A model generated the notes under the pieces. It did not search any database, was not told where the DNA came from, and saw nothing but the letters and a program-made list of their open reading frames with translations. From positions 524,442-588,441 of the forward strand of contig NZ_BCFL01000017.1 of the NCBI RefSeq assembly GCF_002217755.1: a stretch of DNA of 64,000 bases, in the 5' to 3' direction. A program made the translations under genes and the position numbers. Shown piece by piece: positions 29,499-37,451 of the stretch. The DNA comes from Streptomyces hyaluromycini. GTDB taxonomy: Bacteria > Actinomycetota > Actinomycetes > Streptomycetales > Streptomycetaceae. Numbering within the stretch: the stretch's first letter is position 1; each line of letters starts with the position of its first letter.

Positions 29499-31676
29499 TC
29501 AGCGGGGGTGGGCCGTGAAGACGTCGTGCAGGACGTCCATGTAGGCGCCGTGGCCGCTGGGGCTGGCCCAGGCCGTGGCGGACTCGGCGGCCGTGCCCTC
29601 GCCCCACTCGTTGTAGGTGACGAGCAGCTGGAAGGGCGCGCCGGAGGTGGCGACGGTCGTGGCGTCACGGCGGAAGCGGTCGAGGTCACGGGGAACGACC
29701 GGTTTGTCGGCGTCGTACTTGTAGAAGCCGGGCGAGAGGATCGCCGAGTAGCCCTGCTGGAGGTCCAGGCCGGACGCGTACTGGTGCCAGCCCTGCGGCT
29801 GGTTCGCGCACGTGCGGTAGCCGCCGAACACCTTCAGGACGACGTAGTAGCCGGCGGTGCGGTTGGCCTCGGTCCACCGGTCGACCATGGCGCAGCCGTC
29901 GTCGCCCGCCGCGTACACGAAGATCACCGGTTTGCCGTCGATGTGCAGCCAGGTCTTCTGGTCGGAGTACTTGCGCAGGTAGACGAGGTCGCCGTGGATC
30001 TGGCTCACGGACGGGTTCCCGTACGCCTCGTTCTCGTAGTACGTCGTCCAGGAGAAGCCCAGCCTGGCGCCCTCGGACATGAGCAGCGGCATCCGCTTGT
30101 CCTCGCGCTTGCCGGCGCCCCACCAGGAGGCGATGCCGGCCTGGAGGCCGCCGTACTGCATGTCCTTGATCTGCCGGTCGACGGTGGCGGGGTCGTCCTG
30201 GTCGTAGTCGGACGCCGATGCCGTGTACTGGCTGCCGCCGTCGGTGTGCGGGTTCTTGTCGTACCAGGGGTAGTAGAAGGCGGCGCGGACCGGGAGCCTC
30301 GTGTCGACGGTCGTGGGGACCGGGGCCGCCGCGGTGGCCGCCGGCTTCCTGGTGGCGCGGGGACGGACGGTCGCGGACGGCGACGCCGATGCGGACGAGG
30401 GGGAAGGCGAGACGGAGGGGGGCGCGGAGCGGGCGGTGGGCGACGGGGAGAGCCCGGCGGCCGCGGGAGCCGTCCGGTCGCCCGGGCCGGCGGCCAGGGC
30501 GACCGCGGCGATCGTGACACCGGCGACGCCCGCGGCGGCCAGCGCGAGGAGGCCGGCGAGCTTGCCGGCCGAGGCCGCCTTGACCGCGGAGGCCGACTTG
30601 GCCGCCTTGCCCGACCTGGCCGCACGGCCGGCGCGGGTGGCGCGGCCGGCGCGGACCGCGGGCGTGGCTTGCGCGACCGGGGTGGTGTCCGCGACAGGCA
30701 GGGTGTGCGCAGCAGCCGTGGAATGCCCGGCAGTAGTGGTGGGCCCGGCGGTCGTGGTGGGCCCGGCGGTCGTGGTGTGTGCTGCGGTCGTGGTGTGCGC
30801 TGCGGTCGTGGTGTGTGCTGCGGTCGTCGCGGTGCTGCCGCCGCCCGCTCGCAGGGCCGCCGCCGTCAGGGCGATGAGCGCGGGCGGGACCGGTACCAGG
30901 GCCAGGTCCGCGAGCAGCCGCTCGGCCGGGACCACGTCGGCCCCGTCGAACACCCCGTCGCAGGCCGGGCATTCACGGGTGTGCCGGGCCACCCGCTTGC
31001 GCCACAGACCGCTCGGCCGTCCGTCCCAGCCGTACAGCATCCCGTCCAGGCCCGGGCAGCGCGGCACCGCCTCCAGCGCCCGCACCACCGCCCGCGCGAC
31101 CTCGAGGCGCGCCTTCAGCCGCTGCACCCGGACGCCCGCCTGCGCGGGCGGGATCTCCAGGGCGGCGGCCAGTTCGGCGCGGCTGAGCTGACCGGCCACC
31201 TCCATCCACCACACGGCGAGCAGTTCGCGGTCCTCCGCGTCCAGCCAGCGGGTCGCCTCGGCGGTCTCGCGCCGCTGCTCGGACAGGTGCAGCACGGTGA
31301 TGGTGAGGTCGGCGAAGTCGGCCCCGGGATCGGCGAGTTGCGCGGTCTCGTCCGGCCATTCGGCGCCGGCCTGCTGCTGCGGCGCCGCCCGCCGCAGCCG
31401 CCAGTGCCGGCGCACCTGGCGCATCGCGATCGCCACCAGCCACGAGCGGAACGCGGCGGGATCGCGCAGCTGCCCCACGTCGCGGACCATCTGGAGCATG
31501 ACGTCCTGGACGACGTCGTCGGTGTCGGAGGGCGCGTTCAGGGCACGCCCGACGACGTTGTAGACGAGGGGCAGATGGTCCGCCACGAGCACGTCGAGCG
31601 CCCGCTGGTCGCCGGCCTGCGCGGCCCTGACGACGGCGGTCTGCGCGTCATGTCCACTGGGTGAGAAGTCGCTCAT
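29499..31676 (-). CDS. Membrane-tethered ECF sigma factor fused to an extracellular GH99-like domain, 725 aa
   Basis: From N to C: ECF sigma region 2 (about 15-90, LVYNVVGRALNAPSDTDDVV), region 4 (about 130-195), a zinc anti-sigma-like HxxxCxxC motif (His232, Cys236, Cys239), a Thr-rich HTTTA repeat linker (about 287-316), one transmembrane helix (about 373-396), a Ser/Pro linker and an outside domain (463-725) with FYYPWYDKN and TYNEWGEGT as in GH99/WbsX-like endo-mannosidase-type enzymes. The order places the sigma part in the cytoplasm and the sugar domain outside. It may sense a glycan and release the sigma part by proteolysis. Such fusions occur in some ECF groups (ECF48/52/53), but this combination is unusual. 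The ribosome site is weak. Confidence 0.85.
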   Translation of the reverse strand: MSDFSPSGHDAQTAVVRAAQAGDQRALDVLVADHLPLVYNVVGRALNAPSDTDDVVQDVMLQMVRDVGQLRDPAAFRSWLVAIAMRQVRRHWRLRRAAPQQQAGAEWPDETAQLADPGADFADLTITVLHLSEQRRETAEATRWLDAEDRELLAVWWMEVAGQLSRAELAAALEIPPAQAGVRVQRLKARLEVARAVVRALEAVPRCPGLDGMLYGWDGRPSGLWRKRVARHTRECPACDGVFDGADVVPAERLLADLALVPVPPALIALTAAALRAGGGSTATTAAHTTTAAHTTTAAHTTTAGPTTTAGPTTTAGHSTAAAHTLPVADTTPVAQATPAVRAGRATRAGRAARSGKAAKSASAVKAASAGKLAGLLALAAAGVAGVTIAAVALAAGPGDRTAPAAAGLSPSPTARSAPPSVSPSPSSASASPSATVRPRATRKPAATAAAPVPTTVDTRLPVRAAFYYPWYDKNPHTDGGSQYTASASDYDQDDPATVDRQIKDMQYGGLQAGIASWWGAGKREDKRMPLLMSEGARLGFSWTTYYENEAYGNPSVSQIHGDLVYLRKYSDQKTWLHIDGKPVIFVYAAGDDGCAMVDRWTEANRTAGYYVVLKVFGGYRTCANQPQGWHQYASGLDLQQGYSAILSPGFYKYDADKPVVPRDLDRFRRDATTVATSGAPFQLLVTYNEWGEGTAAESATAWASPSGHGAYMDVLHDVFTAHPR
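30733..30828. repeat. 18-bp tandem repeats encoding HTTTA-type linker
   Basis: Units of about 18 bases (GGTCGTGGTGGGCCCGGC and variants ending GTGTGTGCTGC) occur five to six times in the sigma-fusion gene. They encode the Thr-rich linker between the cytoplasmic and membrane parts. Confidence 0.7.
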
Positions 31677-31742
31677 GCAAGGGGAGGGTCGGTCGACGCC
31701 GTCGGCATAACAGAAAACCGCGGCCAGACTAGCGGGCGGCCG

Positions 31743-33122
31743 TCAGCCGGCCGGCGGCGTCGTCCCCCTGGCCAGCCGCTCCACCCGGTCGTGCAGGTAC
31801 TCGACATGGTCCTCCGACTCCGGCTTCATGAGGACGCTGCGCAGGATCCGGGCGCCGTCCGCGTCCGCCGTGACCTTGGGGTGGCGGGCGGCGAAGGCGT
31901 CGCGGTCGGCCTTGAGGGTGCTGAGGAAGACCGGGTCGGGCGCGGTCATGCCGTCGGTCAGGACGCGGGCGGAGGCGGCGTCGATCGCGGTGAGGGCGAC
32001 CGGGTCGGTGGCCGGGAAGCAGGTGACGATGTCCAGCTGGGGGCGCTGGTAGAGCTCCAGGGCGTCGGACGCCTCGATCAGGTCCGCCCAGTGCAGGGCG
32101 GCCCGGCGCCCGGCCGCCAGCACCTCGCCGAGGCCGTCGGGCGTGGGCGGCAGGAGCCGGAAGGTGAGCCACAGGGCCGCCGCCGCGGCACCGGCACGGG
32201 AGCACTCCAGGCTGATCTCGCCCAGGTGGAGCTCGCCGGAGGTGAAGTAGGTGTACGGCGAGTCGTGCAGGTAGAAGCGGCCGACGTCGGGGTCGCGGAA
32301 GAGGACGGCTCCGCAGCCGTAGGGCTGGAGTCCGTGCTTGTGCGGGTCGACGACGATCGAGTCGGCGCGGGCGAGGGCCCGCCAGGGCTCGGGCGGCAGC
32401 CCCGCGGGGCCCGCGGCACCGGCGAGGAGCGTGAAGAAGCCGCCGTAGGCCGCGTCGACGTGCACGCGGACGCCGTGGCGCTCGGCGAGCGGCAGGATCT
32501 CGTGGACGGGGTCGACGGCGCCGAGCCCGGTGGTGCCGGTGGTGACGACGACGGTGCCGACGTCACCGGTCTCCAGTACGTCCGCCAGCGCGTCGAGGTC
32601 CATCCGGCCCTGGTCGTCGGTGCGGACGGGGTGGCTGGTCATGTCGAGGACGTGGCACATCCGGCCGTGGGTGTAGTGGGCGTCGGCGCTGTGCGCGATG
32701 CCCCGGCCGGGGTGGAGTTCGCGGGCGACGAAGAGGGCTTCGAGGTTGGCGATGGTGCCGCTGGTGGTGAGGTGGCCGAGGTGTGTGTCGTACCCGAACA
32801 TCGCGGCGAGCTGCGCGACCGCCTCGCGTTCCATCGCCGCCGTGGCGGGGCCGCCGTCCAGGGCGTGGTTGTTGGGGTTGATCAGCATCGCGGTGAGGTG
32901 GCCGACCACCGCGGCGGGGTGCGGGGGCTTGAGCATCTGGCCCGCGTAGTGCGGGTGGAAGAAGGGGTAGTTGTCCTTGAGCCGGTCCGTGAACTCCGCG
33001 AAGACCGGCGCGAAGCGGTCGTCGGCGACGTCGAGGGACGGGTGGCGCCGGTAGGGGCCGAAGGCGTCGGCCCACTCCTGTATCGCGTCGGTGGCTCGGC
33101 CGAGCCAGTGCTGCAGATCCAC
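31743..33122 (-). CDS. PLP-dependent group II decarboxylase, 459 aa
   Basis: The fold-type I decarboxylase pattern is complete: HLTTSGTIANLEAL, HVDAAYGGFF with the PLP-binding Asp223, and SIVVDPHKHG with the Schiff-base Lys262. Relatives are glutamate, tyrosine or aromatic L-amino acid decarboxylases, and the substrate cannot be read. GTG at 33122 has GAGAGGAAG upstream. A longer frame to 33179 would run into the repeat array. The gene is divergent from a MarR regulator across a repeat array that likely controls both. Confidence 0.88.
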   Translation of the reverse strand: MDLQHWLGRATDAIQEWADAFGPYRRHPSLDVADDRFAPVFAEFTDRLKDNYPFFHPHYAGQMLKPPHPAAVVGHLTAMLINPNNHALDGGPATAAMEREAVAQLAAMFGYDTHLGHLTTSGTIANLEALFVARELHPGRGIAHSADAHYTHGRMCHVLDMTSHPVRTDDQGRMDLDALADVLETGDVGTVVVTTGTTGLGAVDPVHEILPLAERHGVRVHVDAAYGGFFTLLAGAAGPAGLPPEPWRALARADSIVVDPHKHGLQPYGCGAVLFRDPDVGRFYLHDSPYTYFTSGELHLGEISLECSRAGAAAAALWLTFRLLPPTPDGLGEVLAAGRRAALHWADLIEASDALELYQRPQLDIVTCFPATDPVALTAIDAASARVLTDGMTAPDPVFLSTLKADRDAFAARHPKVTADADGARILRSVLMKPESEDHVEYLHDRVERLARGTTPPAG

Positions 33123-33157
33123 GGATCTTCCTCTCGCTCGCGGTGCTCTCACCGTAC

Positions 33158-33232
33158 GATTTAATTGACTACTCAGCAATCATTCAGTCAGCAATCATTC
33201 AGTCAGTAATCGGCCGATCAGTAATTGACTGA
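33158..33232. repeat. 15-bp tandem repeat array between decarboxylase and MarR genes
   Basis: Five 15-base units in a row: a divergent first unit, TCAGCAATCATTCAG twice, TCAGTAATCGGCCGA and TCAGTAATTGACTGA. AATTGACT occurs near both ends. The array fills the divergent promoter region and is a likely multi-site operator for MarR. Confidence 0.8.
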
Positions 33233-33295
33233 GCAGCGAACTTCCGGTCAGTGACCGCCTCGGCGGCAAGTGCGGCCGCAGTAAGGTCGGTCGCG

Positions 33296-33787
33296 ATGAA
33301 CTCCACGCCCCAGCACGACGCCGAAGCCGCCGCCCGCGCCGCCAACAGCCCGCTCGTCCGGGACTTCGGGCTGCTGATCACGTCCGCCACCCGCCTGGAG
33401 CAGCGCATCGACAGCGCGCTGCGCCGGGAGTGCGGGATCAGCCACACCATGCTGGAAGTGCTGATCCTGCTCTGCCGCCGGTCCGGCGAGGAGATCTCCC
33501 AGCGGCAGCTGGCCGACGGCCTCACGCTCACCAGCAGCGGCACCACCCGCCTGATCGACCGCATGGAGGAGGCCGGGCTGGTCCGGCGGGTGCCGTCCCC
33601 CGGGGACCGGCGGGTGGCGCTGGTGGAACCGACCGCCGACGGGCGGACGGCGCTCCTGGGCGCGGCCGCGGTGCACGCCCGGGTCGTGGAGGAGTTCTTC
33701 GTCGGACCGCTGACCGCCGACGACTACACACGACTGACCGGCGCACTGGCCGCGATCGACCGGGCCCTCCGCGAGGACACCGGGTGA
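33296..33787 (+). CDS. MarR-family regulator, 163 aa
   Basis: A winged helix-turn-helix (about residues 40-110, ISQRQLADGLTLTSSGTTRL and GDRRVALVEPT wing) with flanking dimerisation helices is the MarR pattern. ATG at 33296 follows AAGG. An alternative GTG start at 33251 lies within the upstream region. It is divergent from the decarboxylase gene with a shared repeat array, so it likely represses that gene and itself in response to an amine or phenolic ligand. Confidence 0.88.
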   Translation: MNSTPQHDAEAAARAANSPLVRDFGLLITSATRLEQRIDSALRRECGISHTMLEVLILLCRRSGEEISQRQLADGLTLTSSGTTRLIDRMEEAGLVRRVPSPGDRRVALVEPTADGRTALLGAAAVHARVVEEFFVGPLTADDYTRLTGALAAIDRALREDTG

Positions 33788-34078
33788 CGGCTTCACTACC
33801 CTGATACCGGACACTCTATATGGGGTAAGTCGGGGCAAATAACCCGGAGAACCGGTCATTGGTCCGGCTACTGGTCTGACTTACTGATGTGGTCACCGGT
33901 CTGGGCAGGGGTCTCGTCATGAGTCTCGGCGTGGGTCTCCGTATAGGGCTCTCTATGGGTCTCTCTATGGGTCTTCTCTATGGGTCTTCGTATGGCTCTC
34001 GGCATGAGTCCGGGCACGGGTGCGGGCATGGATCCGGGCAAGGGTGCGGGCATGCGGCCCGGGGGCACGGGCGTCGGC
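33788..34078. other. Low-complexity intergenic stretch before the ABC transporter
   Basis: Degenerate repeats of TCTCTATGGGTC and GGGCATG-type units run from about 33900 to 34090, containing many possible ATG or GTG starts. They are open in more than one frame, including the minus strand, but look like repeat expansion rather than a gene. They make the start of the binding-protein gene uncertain. Confidence 0.5.
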
Positions 34079-35197
34079 ATGCGGCCCGGTGGCCGGCTTT
34101 CGGGTGTGCGGCGGAGGTCGCTCGGCCGGGTGGTGGTCGCGGTCGCCGTGGGCGCCGGGTTCGTGCTGACCGGAGCCTGTGGCGGAGCCGGGGGCGGGGG
34201 CGGGCAGGGGGCGGGGCTCAGTGTCGGCGTGCTGCTGCCGGGCGGCGGTGCCTCGCGGTTCGGGCAGTTCGACCGGCCGTTCATCGAGCAGAAGCTGAAG
34301 CAGCTGTGCCCGCACTGCCCGGCCGCGGCCGTCGTGGCCACCCCGGAGCCGGATGTCCAGCAACAGCAGCTCGACGCCATGATCACCCGGCGCGTGGACG
34401 TCCTGATCCTCTCCGCCATCGACCCCAGGTCGCTGCGTTCGTCGGTGGAGGCCGCGCACCGGGCCGGCATCCCGGTCGTCGCCTACGACCGGCTCGCGCA
34501 GGGCCCGGTCTCCGGTTACGTCACCTTCGACGGCGCGGCGATCGGCAGACTGCAGGGCGAGGCGCTGCTCAAGGGCATGGGGGCGAAGGCGGACGGCGGC
34601 CAGATCGTCATGCTGAACGGCGCCGCGGCCGACCCCAACGCGGGCTGGTTCGAGCGGGGCGCGCTCTCGGTCCTGCGGGGCAGGGTGCGCATCGGCAAGT
34701 CGTACAACACCCCCGGCTGGCGGCCGGACAACGCCTACACCGAGATGGCCGGCGCCATGTCCGCCCTGGGCGCGGACGACATCGACGGTGTCCTGGCCGC
34801 CAACGACAGCCTCGCCGGTGCCGCGATCGCCGCCCTCGACGCCGGTGCGGTGCGGCCGCTGCCCCCGGTGACCGGCCAGGACGCCGACCTCGCGGCGGTG
34901 CGGCGGATCGTCGCGGGCCGGCAGTACATGACCGTCTACAAGTCCTACCGGGCCGAGGCCGACGCCGCCGTCGAGATGGCCGTCGCCCTGGGACGCGGCA
35001 AGCCGGTCGGAACCGTCGCCGCCACCACCGTCGACAACGCGACCACCAAGGACATCCCCGCGGTGCTGCTGCCGGCGTACTCGGTGACGGCCGGCACGAT
35101 CAAGGACACTGTGGTGAAGGACGGTATCTACACCATCGACCAGATATGCACCCCCAAGCTGCGGTCCGCCTGCGCCGAGGCCGGACTCACCTCATAG
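34079..35197 (+). CDS. Sugar ABC transporter substrate-binding lipoprotein, 372 aa
   Basis: The signal ends in a lipobox (VLTGAC), so the protein is a lipid-anchored periplasmic-binding type. The mature part has SVGVLLPG, DRPFIEQKLKQLC and VLAANDSLAGAAI, the pattern of the ribose/xylose binding family (PBP1 fold). ATG at 34079 is one of several in-frame starts. 33980 and GTG 34106 are alternatives and none has a good ribosome site. An ATPase and permease follow on the same strand, giving a sugar importer with no hydrolase gene beside it. Confidence 0.85.
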   Translation: MRPGGRLSGVRRRSLGRVVVAVAVGAGFVLTGACGGAGGGGGQGAGLSVGVLLPGGGASRFGQFDRPFIEQKLKQLCPHCPAAAVVATPEPDVQQQQLDAMITRRVDVLILSAIDPRSLRSSVEAAHRAGIPVVAYDRLAQGPVSGYVTFDGAAIGRLQGEALLKGMGAKADGGQIVMLNGAAADPNAGWFERGALSVLRGRVRIGKSYNTPGWRPDNAYTEMAGAMSALGADDIDGVLAANDSLAGAAIAALDAGAVRPLPPVTGQDADLAAVRRIVAGRQYMTVYKSYRAEADAAVEMAVALGRGKPVGTVAATTVDNATTKDIPAVLLPAYSVTAGTIKDTVVKDGIYTIDQICTPKLRSACAEAGLTS

Positions 35198-35222
35198 GAC
35201 CCGGGGAAGGAGGTGGTGGCCC

Positions 35223-36002
35223 GTGGTCCAGCCCCTGCTGGCGCTGCACGGTGTCTCCAAGCGCTTCGCCGCCGTCCAGGCGCTGGTCGACGTCGACCTG
35301 GAGATCCGGGCCGGGGAGGTGGTCGCGCTGGTCGGCGGGAACGCGGCCGGCAAGTCCACGCTGGTCAAGGTGGTCTCCGGGGTCGGTCCCCCGGACCGGG
35401 GCGTCATCGCGTGGGAGGGCCGCCCCGTCCAGATCAGACGCCCCCACGACGCCCGGGCGCTCGGCATCGCGACCGTCTACCAGGACCTCGCGATGTGCGG
35501 GAACCTCGACGTCGTCGGCAACCTCTTCCTCGGCCGGGAGATCCACCGGTACGGCGTCCTCGACGAGGTCGAGATGGAGCGCCGCTCCCGTGAGCTGCTG
35601 CGGACCCTGCCCATCGACATCCCGGACGTGCGGGCCCCGCTCGCCACGCTGTCCGGCGGCCAGCGGCAGGTCGTCGCGATCACCCGGTCGTTCCTCAGCG
35701 CGCCCCGGCTGCTGCTCCTCGACGAACCCACCGCCTCCCTGGGCATCGAACAGACCAACCATCTCCTCGACCTCGTCGAGGAGCTCCGCGACCGGGGCAC
35801 CGGGATCCTCCTCATCAGCCACAACATGGGGGACATCAAGGCCGTCGCCGACCGGGTCGCCGTACTGCGCCTCGGCCGCAACAACGGCCTGTTCGACGTG
35901 GGCACCACCTCCCAGGAGCAGATCATCGCCTCCATCACGGGTGCGGCGGACCACTCCGGCAGGCACCGCCCCTGCACCGACCCCGGGGAGAGATGGTCGT
36001 GA
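35223..36002 (+). CDS. Sugar ABC transporter ATP-binding protein, 259 aa
   Basis: Walker A GGNAAGKS (residues 38-45), signature LSGGQRQ and Walker B LLLLDEP are present, in a single ATPase domain, half the length of RbsA and like the short FrcA/XylG-type proteins. The Walker loop reads GGNAAGKST instead of the usual GENGAGKST. GTG at 35223 has AAGGAGG 9 bases upstream. Its end overlaps the permease start by 10 bases, so the two are coupled. Confidence 0.9.
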   Translation: MVQPLLALHGVSKRFAAVQALVDVDLEIRAGEVVALVGGNAAGKSTLVKVVSGVGPPDRGVIAWEGRPVQIRRPHDARALGIATVYQDLAMCGNLDVVGNLFLGREIHRYGVLDEVEMERRSRELLRTLPIDIPDVRAPLATLSGGQRQVVAITRSFLSAPRLLLLDEPTASLGIEQTNHLLDLVEELRDRGTGILLISHNMGDIKAVADRVAVLRLGRNNGLFDVGTTSQEQIIASITGAADHSGRHRPCTDPGERWS

Positions 36003-37201
36003 GGGGTCCCGCCACCGGCCGCTTCCGGCAATACACAGACACCGCGCGCCGCCGGCTGCACGAGGGCGGGCTCGGTCCGGCCCCGGTGCTGCTCGCCCTC
36101 GCCGTGATCTGGGCGGTCTTCCAGAGCATCAACGCGAACTTCCTCTCGCCGCGCAACCTGTCCGTGCTCAGCGTGGACATCGTCGGGACCGGGATGATCG
36201 CCGTCGGTGTCGTCTTCGTGCTGCTGATCGGCGAGCTCGATCTGTCGGTGGGGTCGCTGGCCGGCCTGTCGGGCGCCCTGTTCGCGGCGCTGAACGTGAA
36301 CCACGGGATGCCGGAGTGGCTCGCCGTGCTCGTCGGGGTCGCGGTGGGTGCGGGCGCCGGGGCCTTCCACGGGTTCGTGTACACCAAGACCGGGGTGCCC
36401 GCGTTCGTCGTGACCCTCGCGGGGCTGCTGACCTGGAACGGCCTGATGCTCTACCTGCTGGGCCCGGAGGGGTCCATCGACTTCGACGGGGACGGGCTGG
36501 TCGCCATGCTGACCAGCCGCCACTTCCCGGCCCCCGTCGCCGCCTACGGCCTGGCGGCGCTCGGCACGGCGGCCTACCTCGCCGTCTCCTTCCACGACCG
36601 CGGACGCCGGGCCACCGCCGGCATGCCCAACCGGCCGGCGGCCGAGATCTGGGTCCGCACCGCCCTGCTCGCCGTCGCCGCCTTCGCCGCCGCCCACGTC
36701 CTGGACCGCTTCGAGGGCCTGCCCCTCGCCCTCCTGATCTTCCTCGCGGTCCTTGTCGCCTCCGACCTCCTGCTGCGCCGCACGGCCTACGGCCGCCAGG
36801 TCCTCGCCCTCGGCGGCGGCGCGGAGGCGGCCCTGCGGGCGGGCGTCGCGGTGGCCCGGGTACGGATCTCCGTCTTCCTCGTCTCGGGCGCGCTGGCCGC
36901 GGTCGGCGGCCTGTTCGTGGCCTCCCGGCTGACGTCGGCGACCACGGTGCCGGGCTCCGGCATGCTGCTGATCAACGCCATCGCCGCCGCCGTCATCGGC
37001 GGCACCAGCCTCTTCGGCGGCCGCGGCTCGACCTGGTCGGCGCTGCTCGGCGTCCTCATCATCCAGTCGATCGCCTCGGGCATGGCCCTGCTGGGGGTCC
37101 AGCCCGCGGTCCAGTTCATGATCACCGGCGGGGTGCTGCTGATCGCGGTGGTCTTCGACGCCCTGGCCCGGCGAGCGGCGGCGGGGCGGGCGCGGGCCTG
37201 A
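35993..37201 (+). CDS. Sugar ABC transporter permease (XylH/RbsC family), 402 aa
   Basis: Eight to ten hydrophobic segments and the motif GELDLSVGSLAGLSGALFAA and GGTSLFGGRGSTW identify the BPD_transp_2 branch used by ribose, xylose and related sugars. The gene starts inside the ATPase gene (overlap 35993-36002), so the transporter is one operon of binding protein, ATPase and permease. The sugar cannot be read from sequence. Confidence 0.9.
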   Translation: MVVRGPATGRFRQYTDTARRRLHEGGLGPAPVLLALAVIWAVFQSINANFLSPRNLSVLSVDIVGTGMIAVGVVFVLLIGELDLSVGSLAGLSGALFAALNVNHGMPEWLAVLVGVAVGAGAGAFHGFVYTKTGVPAFVVTLAGLLTWNGLMLYLLGPEGSIDFDGDGLVAMLTSRHFPAPVAAYGLAALGTAAYLAVSFHDRGRRATAGMPNRPAAEIWVRTALLAVAAFAAAHVLDRFEGLPLALLIFLAVLVASDLLLRRTAYGRQVLALGGGAEAALRAGVAVARVRISVFLVSGALAAVGGLFVASRLTSATTVPGSGMLLINAIAAAVIGGTSLFGGRGSTWSALLGVLIIQSIASGMALLGVQPAVQFMITGGVLLIAVVFDALARRAAAGRARA

Positions 37202-37232
37202 GCGGGTCCGGCGAACTGCGCTGCGGTTCGGC

Positions 37233-37252
37233 AGCGCCCTGGAAGGGGCGCT
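37233..37252 (+). terminator. Terminator hairpin after sugar transporter operon
   Basis: AGCGCCC-TGGAAG-GGGCGCT is a perfect 7-base stem, 31 bases after the permease stop. The following sequence resembles the GGGAAGGAACTGCGCGACCA-type intergenic repeat widespread in Streptomyces. Confidence 0.7.
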
Positions 37253-37451
37253 GGGGGTACCCCCGGCCGAAGGCTGGGGAAGGAACTGCGCGACCAGCCA
37301 CGACGGCGGCGCAGTCGACCGACGGCATATCGCGGCACTTCCCGCGGAGCGCTTAGCGAGGTGCCCGCCGGCGTCCGGTGCCGGTTGAGCGGAACACGGC
37401 CTGGCGGGATCCTGGGAACGGGACAGGGGTACCCGGACGTCCGGAGGCACC

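Noticed and set aside
30733..30828. CRISPR-like array
   Set aside because: Units of 18 bases are contiguous without spacers and lie in frame within a coding gene.
33158..33232. CRISPR-like array
   Set aside because: The 15-base units have no unique spacers and fill a divergent promoter.
33868..34470. Minus-strand frame with THRETH-type repeats
   Set aside because: The repeats arise from the degenerate TCTCTATGGGTC DNA on the other strand. No ribosome site and no domain.
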